Positions 25,290-34,416 of a stretch of DNA of 64,000 bases are shown piece by piece (the stretch's first letter is position 1; each line of letters opens with the position of its first letter). The position numbers and the translations under genes are program-made. The stretch lies in NCBI RefSeq assembly GCF_018502485.1, contig NZ_CP075546.1. One strand, written 5' to 3'. Source of the stretch: Methanospirillum purgamenti. Lineage in GTDB: Archaea; Halobacteriota; Methanomicrobia; Methanomicrobiales; Methanospirillaceae. The notes below the pieces were generated by a model. It searched no databases. It saw only the letters and a program-made list of their open reading frames with translations, and had not been told where the DNA came from.

Positions 25290-27683
25290 ATGGCCGTGCA
25301 GGATGATGAATTCTTAACCCGCCTTCTTGCAACCTTTCGGGAGGAAGCAGCCGACCATCTTCAGGCAATTATTTCAGGTGTTCTTGATCTTGAAAAAAAT
25401 TCAACTTGTACGCAATCAGTTGAGATAGAGCCTGTATACCGAGCAACTCATAGTCTGAAAGGAGCTGCACGTGCTGTAGGACTCAAAGATATTGAATCTG
25501 TCTGTCAGCATTTGGAATCTGTTTTTTCAGCAGTTCGGAAAGGAGATTTTATCCTACAATCTGAAGAATTTGATCTTGTGCATCAGGTAATATCCACGCT
25601 TGAGGCTCTTCTTGCGGGAGATACCGTGGTGAAAGCAGGTCCACTGATTTATAAACTAAAACAAATAGTTCCAATTTCAGGAGCATCTCAAAAATCAGGA
25701 ACAACCAGTATCCAGATTTCTGATTCTTCACATCATCAACATGCTCAGATACCTAAACAAGCTGAATACTTATCCCAACCATTACCATTATCATCTGCAA
25801 TACATCCAGAACAGGCAGACGTTATTAAGGAAACACAAATCAAACACGATAAATCTGATAAACTCTGCGAAGACTCCCCGTCAGAGTTGCGATCTCAATT
25901 TGTTCCGTCTTCTACACAGGCAAGCACAACTGTTCGTATATCTGAAGAACGCCTTCGATCCTTGTATGAAGTCACTGATGATCTGTTGTCATACCGGCTT
26001 TCTTCTGGAGTTCGTCTTTCTGATTTAAAAGAGATTGCACAGATTATCCGGACATGGAGGTGGAATATGAACCGGATAGAAGGCGATGTTTCTCATCTGA
26101 AGCGTCAGATTTTGGATAATCAGGATTCCATTGAAAGATTAGTATCATTTATTGATGTGACTCGGGATTTGATAGGAAGTTGCGAAACAAAACTTGATTC
26201 AACTATCAAATCAATGATTCAGGATCAATATGAGATGGATTCTGTCATCACTGGCCTTATTGAAAATATCAGGGAAGTAGTACTTACTCCGTTCTCCACC
26301 CTTTCTGATTCATATCCCCGGATGATACGTGACATTGCAAGAGAACAGAATAAACAGGTAAATCTTTCTATTTCTGGCTCTGATATTGAAATTGATCGGA
26401 GAATTTTGGAGATTATCAAAGATCCAATGATCCATATTCTCCGGAATGCCGTTGATCATGGTATTGAACCAGCGGACTTGAGAGTCAGTATGCATAAACC
26501 ACCAGTGGGACAGATCTCTATTGAAATTGTCCATAACCGGGCGAATCAGATTACAATTACTGTGAGAGATGACGGAAAAGGAATTAATACGGATGCTGCG
26601 AGTGAGGCTGCTGTTGAAAAAGGTTTTATTACACGTGAAGAAGCAGAACGGATGTCTTCAGATGAAAAAGCCTTGTTGGTTTTTCGCTCAGGATTTACTA
26701 CCTCAAAAACAGTATCAACAGTTTCCGGTCGAGGTCTTGGCCTTGCGATAGTTCAGGAGAAGGTTAACCAGATTGGTGGTAGTATTGATATCAAATCTTT
26801 TCCTGGAAAAGGAACAACCTTCTCACTTACCATACCTGTAACGTTGTCAACATTCAGAGGACTATTAGTATATGTAGAAAACCGACCATTTTTTTTCCCT
26901 CTTGATCAGGTTGAACGGGTGTTGATTCCGGACGCAAATGATATTTCTACTATTGAGGGACGTACTGTCATTCAATTTGAAGATCAATTAATTCCGGTAG
27001 CTATGCTTAATTCGATTCTGCAATTACCCGGTGGATCAGCAGAGCCAGAAGATGCACGTTCTTTTGTGTTGATAAATAATCAGGGAAAGGTTTTTGGGCT
27101 TATAGTTAGCCAGATATGTGGTGCTCAGGAGATTGTTGTCAGGGGACTGGGTCCACAGTTAAAAGAAGTTCGCTTCATTAGTGGCGTAGCTATTCTGAAC
27201 AATAATACTGTTGTTCCGGTTTTGCAGGTTGATGATCTTGTCCAGGCGATGCAGGGTGTGGACACAACAGTTGGAATGAAGAATGATCTCTCCTCCTCAT
27301 TATCCGGAAGACAAAAAATAATGGTGGTGGAAGATTCAATCACCTCCCGCATGCTTCTTAAAAATATCCTTGAAGGTTCTGGTTATGAAGTAGAGACTGC
27401 TGTTGATGGATTAGATGCATTTACAAAGTTGAAGACAACACAAGTAGATCTTGTTGTATCAGATGTAGATATGCCACGAATGAGTGGTTTTGTACTGACA
27501 GAAAAAATTCGTTCTGAAAAAAACCTTGTTGATCTTCCGGTAATACTGGTTACATCGCTGGATTCCAGGGAAGATCGGGAACATGGAATTACTGTCGGGG
27601 CAAATGCATATATTATTAAATCAAGTTTTGATCAAAGCAATCTTCTTGACGTGATCAAGCGACTGATAGGTGCGGGAAGATAA
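25290..27683 (+). CDS. cheA: Hybrid CheA histidine kinase with C-terminal receiver
   Basis: A 797-residue kinase: Hpt domain (1-120) with phosphorylated H54 in ATHSLKGAARAVG; a Gln/Ser/His-rich linker (125-215) where a P2 CheY-binding domain would normally be; dimerisation helices; HATPase with HILRNAVDHGIEP (N box) and VRDDGKGI; a CheW-like regulatory domain (~535-660); and a receiver (~675-797, MVVEDSITSR, SDVDMPRMSGF). A CheA with fused receiver and no P2 matches WspE/FrzE-type kinases rather than motility CheA. The stop overlaps the cheB start by one base. Confidence 0.93.
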   Translation: MAVQDDEFLTRLLATFREEAADHLQAIISGVLDLEKNSTCTQSVEIEPVYRATHSLKGAARAVGLKDIESVCQHLESVFSAVRKGDFILQSEEFDLVHQVISTLEALLAGDTVVKAGPLIYKLKQIVPISGASQKSGTTSIQISDSSHHQHAQIPKQAEYLSQPLPLSSAIHPEQADVIKETQIKHDKSDKLCEDSPSELRSQFVPSSTQASTTVRISEERLRSLYEVTDDLLSYRLSSGVRLSDLKEIAQIIRTWRWNMNRIEGDVSHLKRQILDNQDSIERLVSFIDVTRDLIGSCETKLDSTIKSMIQDQYEMDSVITGLIENIREVVLTPFSTLSDSYPRMIRDIAREQNKQVNLSISGSDIEIDRRILEIIKDPMIHILRNAVDHGIEPADLRVSMHKPPVGQISIEIVHNRANQITITVRDDGKGINTDAASEAAVEKGFITREEAERMSSDEKALLVFRSGFTTSKTVSTVSGRGLGLAIVQEKVNQIGGSIDIKSFPGKGTTFSLTIPVTLSTFRGLLVYVENRPFFFPLDQVERVLIPDANDISTIEGRTVIQFEDQLIPVAMLNSILQLPGGSAEPEDARSFVLINNQGKVFGLIVSQICGAQEIVVRGLGPQLKEVRFISGVAILNNNTVVPVLQVDDLVQAMQGVDTTVGMKNDLSSSLSGRQKIMVVEDSITSRMLLKNILEGSGYEVETAVDGLDAFTKLKTTQVDLVVSDVDMPRMSGFVLTEKIRSEKNLVDLPVILVTSLDSREDREHGITVGANAYIIKSSFDQSNLLDVIKRLIGAGR

Positions 27684-28732
27684 TGATTCGTGTTCTCCTG
27701 GTAGATGACTCTGAAGTAACACTCATGGTTCTTCAGAGTATAATAGAAAAAGAACCAGATATATCAGTAATCGGGCGAGCGAAAAATGGCCGGGAAGCCA
27801 TCGCTTTAGCATCACGATGGGCTCCAGATATAATCACGATGGATATCAACATGCCTGATTTGGATGGTTTTGTCACAACCAGAAAAATCATGGAAAATAC
27901 ACCCACGCCGATTATTATTGTGAGTGGCATTGATAATCTTGAGGAGATTCGTGCTTCGTTTCGTGCCGTTGAAGCAGGAGCGCTTGGTGTATTTCGAAAA
28001 CCACCGGGATATGATGATCCTGAGTTTAGGTCAGCATCATTCGAACTCATTTCTGCAATCAGAACTTTTTCTGAAGTCAAAGTGATCAGAAGAAGGAGCT
28101 CACGCAATAATGGGAACCTCAACGAACCGGAAAAAATTACCGTTCCGTTTCGAATAAGTCAGGATATTCGCGTTGTTCTGATTGGGGCATCTACAGGAGG
28201 ACCTCAAGCGGTTCAGGAGATTTTACAGAATATGAAACCTGATTTTTCTCTTCCTATGGTTCTTGTTCAACATATGTCCCCCGGATTTATTGAGGGATTA
28301 GGTCTCTGGCTGAAAGAATCAACCGGTTTTCAAACTAAAATAGCTGAAGAAGGGGAAACTATCGTACCAGGAGTTTTATACATAGCACCTGATGGGAAGC
28401 ATACTGGGATTACATCTGATCTCTCCATCGAGTTCTCAAACGCGGAACCAGAACATAATCTTCGCCCTTCTGTTTCATATCTTTTCAGATCTGCTGCAAA
28501 AAATCTGGGATCCAAGTCTCTTGGTGTTTTACTGACAGGTATGGGTTCTGATGGAGCAGAAGAACTCCTGCAGATTAGACAAAAGGGTGGCTGCACTATT
28601 ATTCAGGACCGGGAAAGCTCATTTGTGTATGGAATGCCTGGGGCAGCAGATGCAAGACATGCAGGAATGTTTTCTCTTCCACCAAAGCAAATTGCTGAAT
28701 TTTTATATTCATTATCATTAAGGAGTTTATAG
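27683..28732 (+). CDS. cheB: CheB receptor methylesterase
   Basis: A 349-residue protein with receiver domain (LLVDDSEVT, ITMDINMPDLDGF, phosphoacceptor Asp near residue 54) followed by the methylesterase with catalytic Ser in GASTGGPQA, His in VQHMSPGF and Asp in TGMGSDGAE. It removes receptor methyl groups and is activated by CheA phosphorylation. It begins on the last base of cheA-REC and its stop overlaps the next gene's start, so the kinase, esterase and REC-kinase are translated from one message. Confidence 0.94.
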   Translation: MIRVLLVDDSEVTLMVLQSIIEKEPDISVIGRAKNGREAIALASRWAPDIITMDINMPDLDGFVTTRKIMENTPTPIIIVSGIDNLEEIRASFRAVEAGALGVFRKPPGYDDPEFRSASFELISAIRTFSEVKVIRRRSSRNNGNLNEPEKITVPFRISQDIRVVLIGASTGGPQAVQEILQNMKPDFSLPMVLVQHMSPGFIEGLGLWLKESTGFQTKIAEEGETIVPGVLYIAPDGKHTGITSDLSIEFSNAEPEHNLRPSVSYLFRSAAKNLGSKSLGVLLTGMGSDGAEELLQIRQKGGCTIIQDRESSFVYGMPGAADARHAGMFSLPPKQIAEFLYSLSLRSL

Positions 28733-30087
28733 TGATGGCAGGATCATTTAAGATACTTGTCGTAGAAGATAGTAAAACTCAAGCAGATTTACTTTGTTAT
28801 TACCTGACTCAGGAAGGATATCATGCTGTCCCGGTAGATTGTCCGGCATCGGCATTTGCATTTTTATCAGACTCTTCAGTTGATCTTATACTGACTGATA
28901 TTATTATGCCTGGAATGGATGGATATGCATTTTGTCACACATTACGAAATGATCCAAAATATTCCTCTATTCCTATTGTTTTTGTATCGCAGCTTTCTGG
29001 TCCTGCAGATATTATAAGAGGGTTGTGTTGTGGGGCGAACAATTTTATTATAAAACCTATCCGGAAAGAGCAACTTATTGGTGAAGTAAACAATATTCTT
29101 TCGCAAATAATGGATACATCGCAGGGACATGAAGATGTTGGAGGAGTTCTGCCCTTTCATTATGAGAATCACACCTATTCCATTCGCTCATCCCGGTATG
29201 ATCTATTAAGAATTCTCTTATCTATTTATCAGACTGCTGCTCAAAAAAATACTGAACTTGAACAAACCACCCGTGAGTTGAATGATTTTTCGCAACATCT
29301 GGAAGAACTAGTCAAGGAACGAACACAGGCTTTATCAGTTACAAATGAGATTGTAGAACACCTTCTGATGCAGAGAACAGAACTGATTACCAGGATTGGC
29401 CATGATTTAAAAACACCGTTGACACCTTTGTATGCTTTTTTACCATATTTGTTACGAAAAGAGACAGATCCAGACAAAAAGGAGATTCTCTCACTTCTTG
29501 TTAAGGATGTAACAGTGCTCAAGCAATTAGTTGAACGTATTTTAAAAATGTCTCATATTTCAATCGACTCGTTCTCCGAGGAGAAAACAAATGCTGATAT
29601 TCATCTGATTTCACTTGAAGTCCTGGGTAACCATTCATATCTGATTGAGCAAAAAGGAATTCAGGTGAAAAATTACATTCGGCCACTATCATTTTGCAAA
29701 ATATCACACTTTCACATTATGACTATAATGGAAAACCTTGTCTCTAATGCTATTAATTATAATTCAGATGGGGGAACAATCACGTTATCTTGTGAACAGG
29801 AAGGATATAACCAGGTTCTTACGATAGAGGATACCGGAATTGGTCTTACTTCAGAGCAAACTGTCAGAGTGTTTGAGGATTTTTATAAGGCCGATGAATC
29901 GAGACATGACCATAATGCACATGGCCTTGGATTGTCAATTGTAAGGCGAATCGTGACATTGTATGGAGGCTTCGTATCAGTATATAGTCCAGGTCCAGGC
30001 CGTGGGTCCACATTTCAGGTAGTACTACCTTATCCTGAAAAAGAATCCTATGATATGAATATCCAGAATGGGGGAAATAATGGATAA
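28732..30087 (+). CDS. Receiver-histidine kinase hybrid (first of pair)
   Basis: A 451-residue soluble protein (450 from the ATG at 28735); AGGAG at 28721-28725 serves either start. Receiver domain (about 6-120; LVVEDSKTQA, LTDIIMPGMDGY, IIKPI), a middle segment (125-200) containing SSRYDLLRILLSIY then a coiled coil, HisKA with RIGHDLKTPLTP, and HATPase (MENLVSNAINYNSDGG, EDTGIGL, HGLGLSIVRRI). A receiver placed before a kinase means CheA phosphorylation may control the kinase. In Wsp clusters this place belongs to the GGDEF regulator WspR; no GGDEF domain is present here. Confidence 0.9.
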   Translation: MMAGSFKILVVEDSKTQADLLCYYLTQEGYHAVPVDCPASAFAFLSDSSVDLILTDIIMPGMDGYAFCHTLRNDPKYSSIPIVFVSQLSGPADIIRGLCCGANNFIIKPIRKEQLIGEVNNILSQIMDTSQGHEDVGGVLPFHYENHTYSIRSSRYDLLRILLSIYQTAAQKNTELEQTTRELNDFSQHLEELVKERTQALSVTNEIVEHLLMQRTELITRIGHDLKTPLTPLYAFLPYLLRKETDPDKKEILSLLVKDVTVLKQLVERILKMSHISIDSFSEEKTNADIHLISLEVLGNHSYLIEQKGIQVKNYIRPLSFCKISHFHIMTIMENLVSNAINYNSDGGTITLSCEQEGYNQVLTIEDTGIGLTSEQTVRVFEDFYKADESRHDHNAHGLGLSIVRRIVTLYGGFVSVYSPGPGRGSTFQVVLPYPEKESYDMNIQNGGNNG

Positions 30088-31381
30088 TTCAGAATATTGT
30101 CCAGTTTCTATCCTTGTTGCTGAGGATAGTAAAACTCAAGCTGAAATTCTAAAACATCTGCTCAATAATGCCGGGTATGACGTAAAAGTGGCATATAATG
30201 GACGAATAGCTCTTGAAGAAATACATAAGAAACTTCCGACTATCGTTCTGACTGATGTAATAATGCCTGAAATGAACGGATATGAATTATGTAAAGAGAT
30301 TAAATCAGATCTAAAGACCCGGCATATTCCAGTTATCCTGGTTACTCAGTTATTTGATCCTGGTGATGTTCTTTCCGGTCTGGAATGTGGAGCAGATAAT
30401 TTTATTATCAAACCATATGATTCAAAATATCTGTTAGACCGTATTCAGGTAGTCTTGGCAAATCAGTCCTATACTATTGATGAACCTGATATCAGTATGG
30501 TACCGATTTTTTACTCTGGAAAAACTCATGAGATAGCTTCGAGCCGACAACAGATTTTAAATATTCTTCTTTCAACGTATGAAATAGCCATTTCCAAAAA
30601 TAATGAACTCATCGAAGCAAAAGACAGACTTGCGTTGGTAAACGATCAACTAAGTGATGCAAATGATGAGCTTTTGCGTATGAATGATGATCTCAAAAAT
30701 GAGATCGCAGAACGCAAACGGGTTGAACAATCCCTCTCAATGGCAAATAAAAAACTTGGTTTGCTGTCATCAATCACCAGGCATGACATGAAAAATACCA
30801 TGATGGCACTGCTTTCGTATAATGAACTGGCCCGGATGGATAATGTTGATAATCCATTTACCCAGTATCTTGAGAAAGAGTCCATGCTGTTATCCCGTCT
30901 TTCTGCTCAGATTGAATTTACACGGCTTTATGAGGAATTAGGTGTAAAAGGAGCAGTATGGATTCATCTTGAGAATCTCATAACCAAAATGAGTTCGTCT
31001 TTTTCACAGATTATGACACAAATAAGTCCCAGTATTGTTCCGTACGAAATATTTGTAGATCCTCTCATTGAAAAAGTGTTTTATAATCTGTTTGATAATG
31101 CCATTCGTCATGGGGAGAGAGTCACTCATATTACAATATCAGCAAATGAAAGTGAAGGTTTTCTTCACATCTTTATTGCTGACGATGGTATAGGTGTTGC
31201 TGATGAAGATAAAGAAAAGATATTCGGGCGTGGGTATGGGAAAAATACTGGTCTTGGATTATTTCTGGTTAGAGAAATACTTTCAATTACTGGCATTACC
31301 ATAGCAGAAACCGGAAAAAAAGACCAAGGTGCTTGTTTCAAATTGAGTATTCCAAGAGTTCACTTTCGAAAAGGCTGTTAA
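30080..31381 (+). CDS. Receiver-histidine kinase hybrid (second of pair)
   Basis: A 433-residue protein starting at ATG 30080 after GGGGGA, overlapping the previous stop by eight bases (an in-frame ATG lies at 30068). Receiver (LVAEDSKTQA, LTDVIMPEMNGY), then SSRQQILNILLSTY and a coiled coil matching the middle of the first REC-kinase, then a different kinase core with RHDMKNTMMALLSYNE (archaeal-type H box) and HATPase (YNLFDNAIRHGE, ADDGIGV, NTGLGLFLVREI). The pair share REC and middle segment but carry unlike kinase cores. No separate output domain; the phosphotransfer target must lie elsewhere. It ends the chemosensory run. Confidence 0.9.
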   Translation: MDNSEYCPVSILVAEDSKTQAEILKHLLNNAGYDVKVAYNGRIALEEIHKKLPTIVLTDVIMPEMNGYELCKEIKSDLKTRHIPVILVTQLFDPGDVLSGLECGADNFIIKPYDSKYLLDRIQVVLANQSYTIDEPDISMVPIFYSGKTHEIASSRQQILNILLSTYEIAISKNNELIEAKDRLALVNDQLSDANDELLRMNDDLKNEIAERKRVEQSLSMANKKLGLLSSITRHDMKNTMMALLSYNELARMDNVDNPFTQYLEKESMLLSRLSAQIEFTRLYEELGVKGAVWIHLENLITKMSSSFSQIMTQISPSIVPYEIFVDPLIEKVFYNLFDNAIRHGERVTHITISANESEGFLHIFIADDGIGVADEDKEKIFGRGYGKNTGLGLFLVREILSITGITIAETGKKDQGACFKLSIPRVHFRKGC

Positions 31382-31441
31382 GGATAAAATCATACAAATA
31401 CCCCCTCTTTCACATTCATGTTTTGTTAAGTTTTGATAGTT

Positions 31442-33562
31442 ATGGCATCAGCTAAAGATATGGATTCAGTAGAAATAACAGATCGTGACGCAGACTGGCA
31501 TCGGTTTTTAAAGACACGATATAAAAAAGAGCTGGATGAATTATCCCGTGAATATCCGTATACACGTTCACTTTATATCAATTACCGGGATATTGAGAGT
31601 TTTGGTAAAACAGGAACAGAACTTGCGGATGAACTCTTAGATAATCCTGGAAAAGTTATCGGTGATATTAAGGATGCTATCAGAACTCATAGACTTGTAA
31701 AAACCCGGAAAAAAGAAGAACAACCTGACATTAATGTACGGTTTATTAACCTTCCCCGGAAAATTGCAATCAGAGAGATACGATCGGATCATATTGGGAA
31801 ATTTATTAGCGTTGAAGGGATCCTTCGGAAAACCACTGAAGTCCGACCACGAATTACTCTTGCTGTATTTCGCTGTCCCTCTGGTCATCGGACTGTGAAA
31901 GCCCAATCTTATGGTCCTTTTGTAGAACCTGACGGATGTCAGGCTGATGGATGTACTCAAAAAAAGCTTGAACTGATTCCACGGTTTTCCCGGTTTGTTG
32001 ATTCCCAAAAACTCAGAATACAAGAGTCCCCGGAGGGTCTTCGTGGAGGAGAACAACCACAGACAATTGATCTTGATGTTACAGACGATATTTGTGGTAT
32101 TGTAGCTCCTGGAGATCGTATTGTCGTCAATGGCATCCTCAGATCCATGCAGCGGAATTCTTACGGAACTAAATCTACCATTTTTGATATTTACGTAGAA
32201 TGTAATTCTATCGAGGTGGCAGAAAAAGAGTTTGAAGAGGTTAATATCAGTGAAGAGGATGAAAAAGAGATCCGGAGTCTTTCAACCGATCCAAATATCT
32301 ATCGGAAAATTGCACATTCCATCGCTCCGACCATTTATGGTGTTGATGATGTTAAGGATGCAATCGCTCTTCAGCTGTTTGGTGGAATTGCCAAGGAGAT
32401 GCCTGATGGGAGCAGACTACGTGGAGACATTCATGTTCTGTTAATAGGAGATCCAGGAATTGCAAAATCTCAGATGCTTCGGTACGTTGTCCGGCTCTCT
32501 CCTCGTGCTATTTATACCTCCGGACAATCCACGACCTCTGCAGGTCTTACTGCCACTGCGGTAAAGGATGAATTTGGAGATGGACGATGGACACTTGAAG
32601 CCGGTGCTCTTGTTCTTGCTGACATGGGTGTTGCCTGTGTAGATGAGATGGATAAGATGGAAAAGCATGATCGGAGTGCTCTTCACGAAGCGATGGAACA
32701 ACAGTCTATCTCGGTTGCAAAAGCAGGAATTACTGCCACTTTGAAATCAAGGTGTGCTCTTCTTGGTGCTGCAAACCCAAAATATGGGCGGTTTGATGAT
32801 TTTGTTCCAATTGGTGATCAGATCAATATGCCACCATCCCTTCTTTCACGTTTTGATCTCATTTTTGTCCTGACAGATAAACCAGAACATGAACGTGATC
32901 TTGCAATTGCTGAACATATTATTAAAGCACACAGTGTTGGAGAACTTATTGCTCAGCACACCCGTGATCCCATCCCTGGTGTGGATGATGAATACATCAC
33001 CGAACAGTTAAAACCAGTCACTCCGGAGATTGATCCGGCGATGTTCCGGAAGTATGTTGCATATGCAAAACGAAGTTGTTTCCCCCGGCTTGAGGATGAG
33101 GCTCGTGAGGCTCTGATTGCATACTATATGAAATTACGAGATCTTGCTGATGCCAACAAACCTGTACCGGTTACTGCCAGACAACTCGAAGCTATCGTCA
33201 GATTAGCAGAAGCATCTGCTCGGATCAGACTTTCGCCTATAATAGAAAAGAGTGATGCAGAGCGGGTAATTACTATCATTGATACCTGTCTCAGACAAGT
33301 AGCTTATGATCCATCAAGTGGGTCTTTTGACATTGATATGCTCGCAACCGGAGTGTCAAAAAGCAAACGGGATCTTATTAGGACTATTAAGCAGGCTATA
33401 CGGGATATTGCTGATGAAAATGGTCGTGCACATAAACCAGATGTCATTGAAATTGTACGTCAACAGGGTTTTGACCGTGATGAAGTTGAGCGACAACTCA
33501 CTGCAATGCTCCGTTCTGGAGAAGCCATGGAGCCAAAACATGATGTGGTTAAGCTGATATAA
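31442..33562 (+). CDS. mcm: Replicative DNA helicase MCM
   Basis: Hexameric helicase of archaeal replication. 706 residues from ATG 31442 (TTG 31433 is in frame upstream). N-domain with OB fold and a zinc-binding cluster FRCPSGH ... DGCQADGCTQ (one His in place of a Cys). Walker A GDPGIAKSQ, Walker B VCVDEMDKM, sensor/arginine finger LLSRFDLIF, and the C-terminal winged helix. It follows the last REC-kinase by 60 bases. With rfcS at the other end, replication genes bracket the chemosensory run. Confidence 0.96.
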   Translation: MASAKDMDSVEITDRDADWHRFLKTRYKKELDELSREYPYTRSLYINYRDIESFGKTGTELADELLDNPGKVIGDIKDAIRTHRLVKTRKKEEQPDINVRFINLPRKIAIREIRSDHIGKFISVEGILRKTTEVRPRITLAVFRCPSGHRTVKAQSYGPFVEPDGCQADGCTQKKLELIPRFSRFVDSQKLRIQESPEGLRGGEQPQTIDLDVTDDICGIVAPGDRIVVNGILRSMQRNSYGTKSTIFDIYVECNSIEVAEKEFEEVNISEEDEKEIRSLSTDPNIYRKIAHSIAPTIYGVDDVKDAIALQLFGGIAKEMPDGSRLRGDIHVLLIGDPGIAKSQMLRYVVRLSPRAIYTSGQSTTSAGLTATAVKDEFGDGRWTLEAGALVLADMGVACVDEMDKMEKHDRSALHEAMEQQSISVAKAGITATLKSRCALLGAANPKYGRFDDFVPIGDQINMPPSLLSRFDLIFVLTDKPEHERDLAIAEHIIKAHSVGELIAQHTRDPIPGVDDEYITEQLKPVTPEIDPAMFRKYVAYAKRSCFPRLEDEAREALIAYYMKLRDLADANKPVPVTARQLEAIVRLAEASARIRLSPIIEKSDAERVITIIDTCLRQVAYDPSSGSFDIDMLATGVSKSKRDLIRTIKQAIRDIADENGRAHKPDVIEIVRQQGFDRDEVERQLTAMLRSGEAMEPKHDVVKLI

Positions 33563-33592
33563 TTTTCTCGAAATTGATATGATGATGAGAAC

Positions 33593-33604
33593 CCTGTTAA
33601 CAGG
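33593..33604. promoter_or_regulatory. 12-bp perfect palindrome upstream of exported Ig-like gene
   Basis: CCTGTTAACAGG lies 20 bases before ATG 33625, in the short gap after mcm. Position and symmetry suggest an operator, but a chance palindrome is possible. Confidence 0.25.
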
Positions 33605-33624
33605 AGCGGTCTATTGTATAAGGT

Positions 33625-34398
33625 ATGATGTTTCCACTGGTGCAATACCGATCTGCACCCCGCATTTTTCTTGTTTTTATGATTTTTCTCATCTCTCTTC
33701 TTGTTTGCGGTGGCGGGTGTGCTGTATTTGCTGAAAAGATCTCAACAACTCTTACTATCGGTACAGATCCGGTAGATCCTGGAGAAAGCCTCCCGTTCAC
33801 GGTTTCTGGAATCCTGACCGATGGCGATGGAAATGTTATGGGTAACAAAAAAGTAACGCTTGAACAATTAAAATCAGATGATCCAAATAGCGAGTATGAA
33901 TTTCTTGCTGTCGCTACCACAGATATTGATGGTGTATATACATTCAAACGACCAGAAGCAGCCCCAGCGGAGTTTCTTCGTGTAAAGTTTAATGGAAATT
34001 CTCAGTTTGAGGGATCAGTAAGTGATATTGTATCTGGTCATATTACGAAGGAACCACAAGTAAAAACTGGTGTTGTTCCTGCCGTAGCAAAATCGAACAC
34101 ATTAATAACTGCAAAAGCATCACCATCCAATCCCTCTCCAGGACAGACTGTATCTATAACCGGACAGCTTATGGGAGAAAATGGAACTCCTCTTGAAGGA
34201 AAAAAAGTTATCTGTGAATCTTCAGACCGTGTTGGTACCAGAAGTGATTTTTCAATCCTTGGAATTTCAACAACGGATAAAAACGGATTTTTTAAATTTA
34301 CTGTAGGTGGTGGTTCAACAACGACGTATATTCAGGTTCATTTTGCTGGTGATGATTCTTATGAAGAATCATTCAGTAATTTGATAGTCGTTTTATAA
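33625..34398 (+). CDS. Exported protein with two Ig-like domains
   Basis: A 257-residue protein with signal peptide (hydrophobic 13-35, ending CAVFAEK) and two similar ~105-residue beta-sandwich domains. The units show the pattern TLTIGTDPVDPGESLPFTVSGIL and ITAKASPSNPSPGQTVSITGQL, each ending in a strand ending VKFNG/VHFAGD. Such Ig-like (Big/CARDB-style) units are common in surface proteins. No anchor is seen. Start is one of two adjacent ATGs after AAGG. A related protein is encoded at 37878-38633 on the opposite strand. Confidence 0.7.
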   Translation: MMFPLVQYRSAPRIFLVFMIFLISLLVCGGGCAVFAEKISTTLTIGTDPVDPGESLPFTVSGILTDGDGNVMGNKKVTLEQLKSDDPNSEYEFLAVATTDIDGVYTFKRPEAAPAEFLRVKFNGNSQFEGSVSDIVSGHITKEPQVKTGVVPAVAKSNTLITAKASPSNPSPGQTVSITGQLMGENGTPLEGKKVICESSDRVGTRSDFSILGISTTDKNGFFKFTVGGGSTTTYIQVHFAGDDSYEESFSNLIVVL

Positions 34399-34416
34399 CC
34401 TATTTTTTAATTCATT

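Noticed and set aside
20116..31381. Archaellum-driving chemotaxis operon
   Set aside because: No archaellin, fla/arl, cheY, cheC, cheD or cheF gene is adjacent, and CheA and CheR have non-motility architectures.
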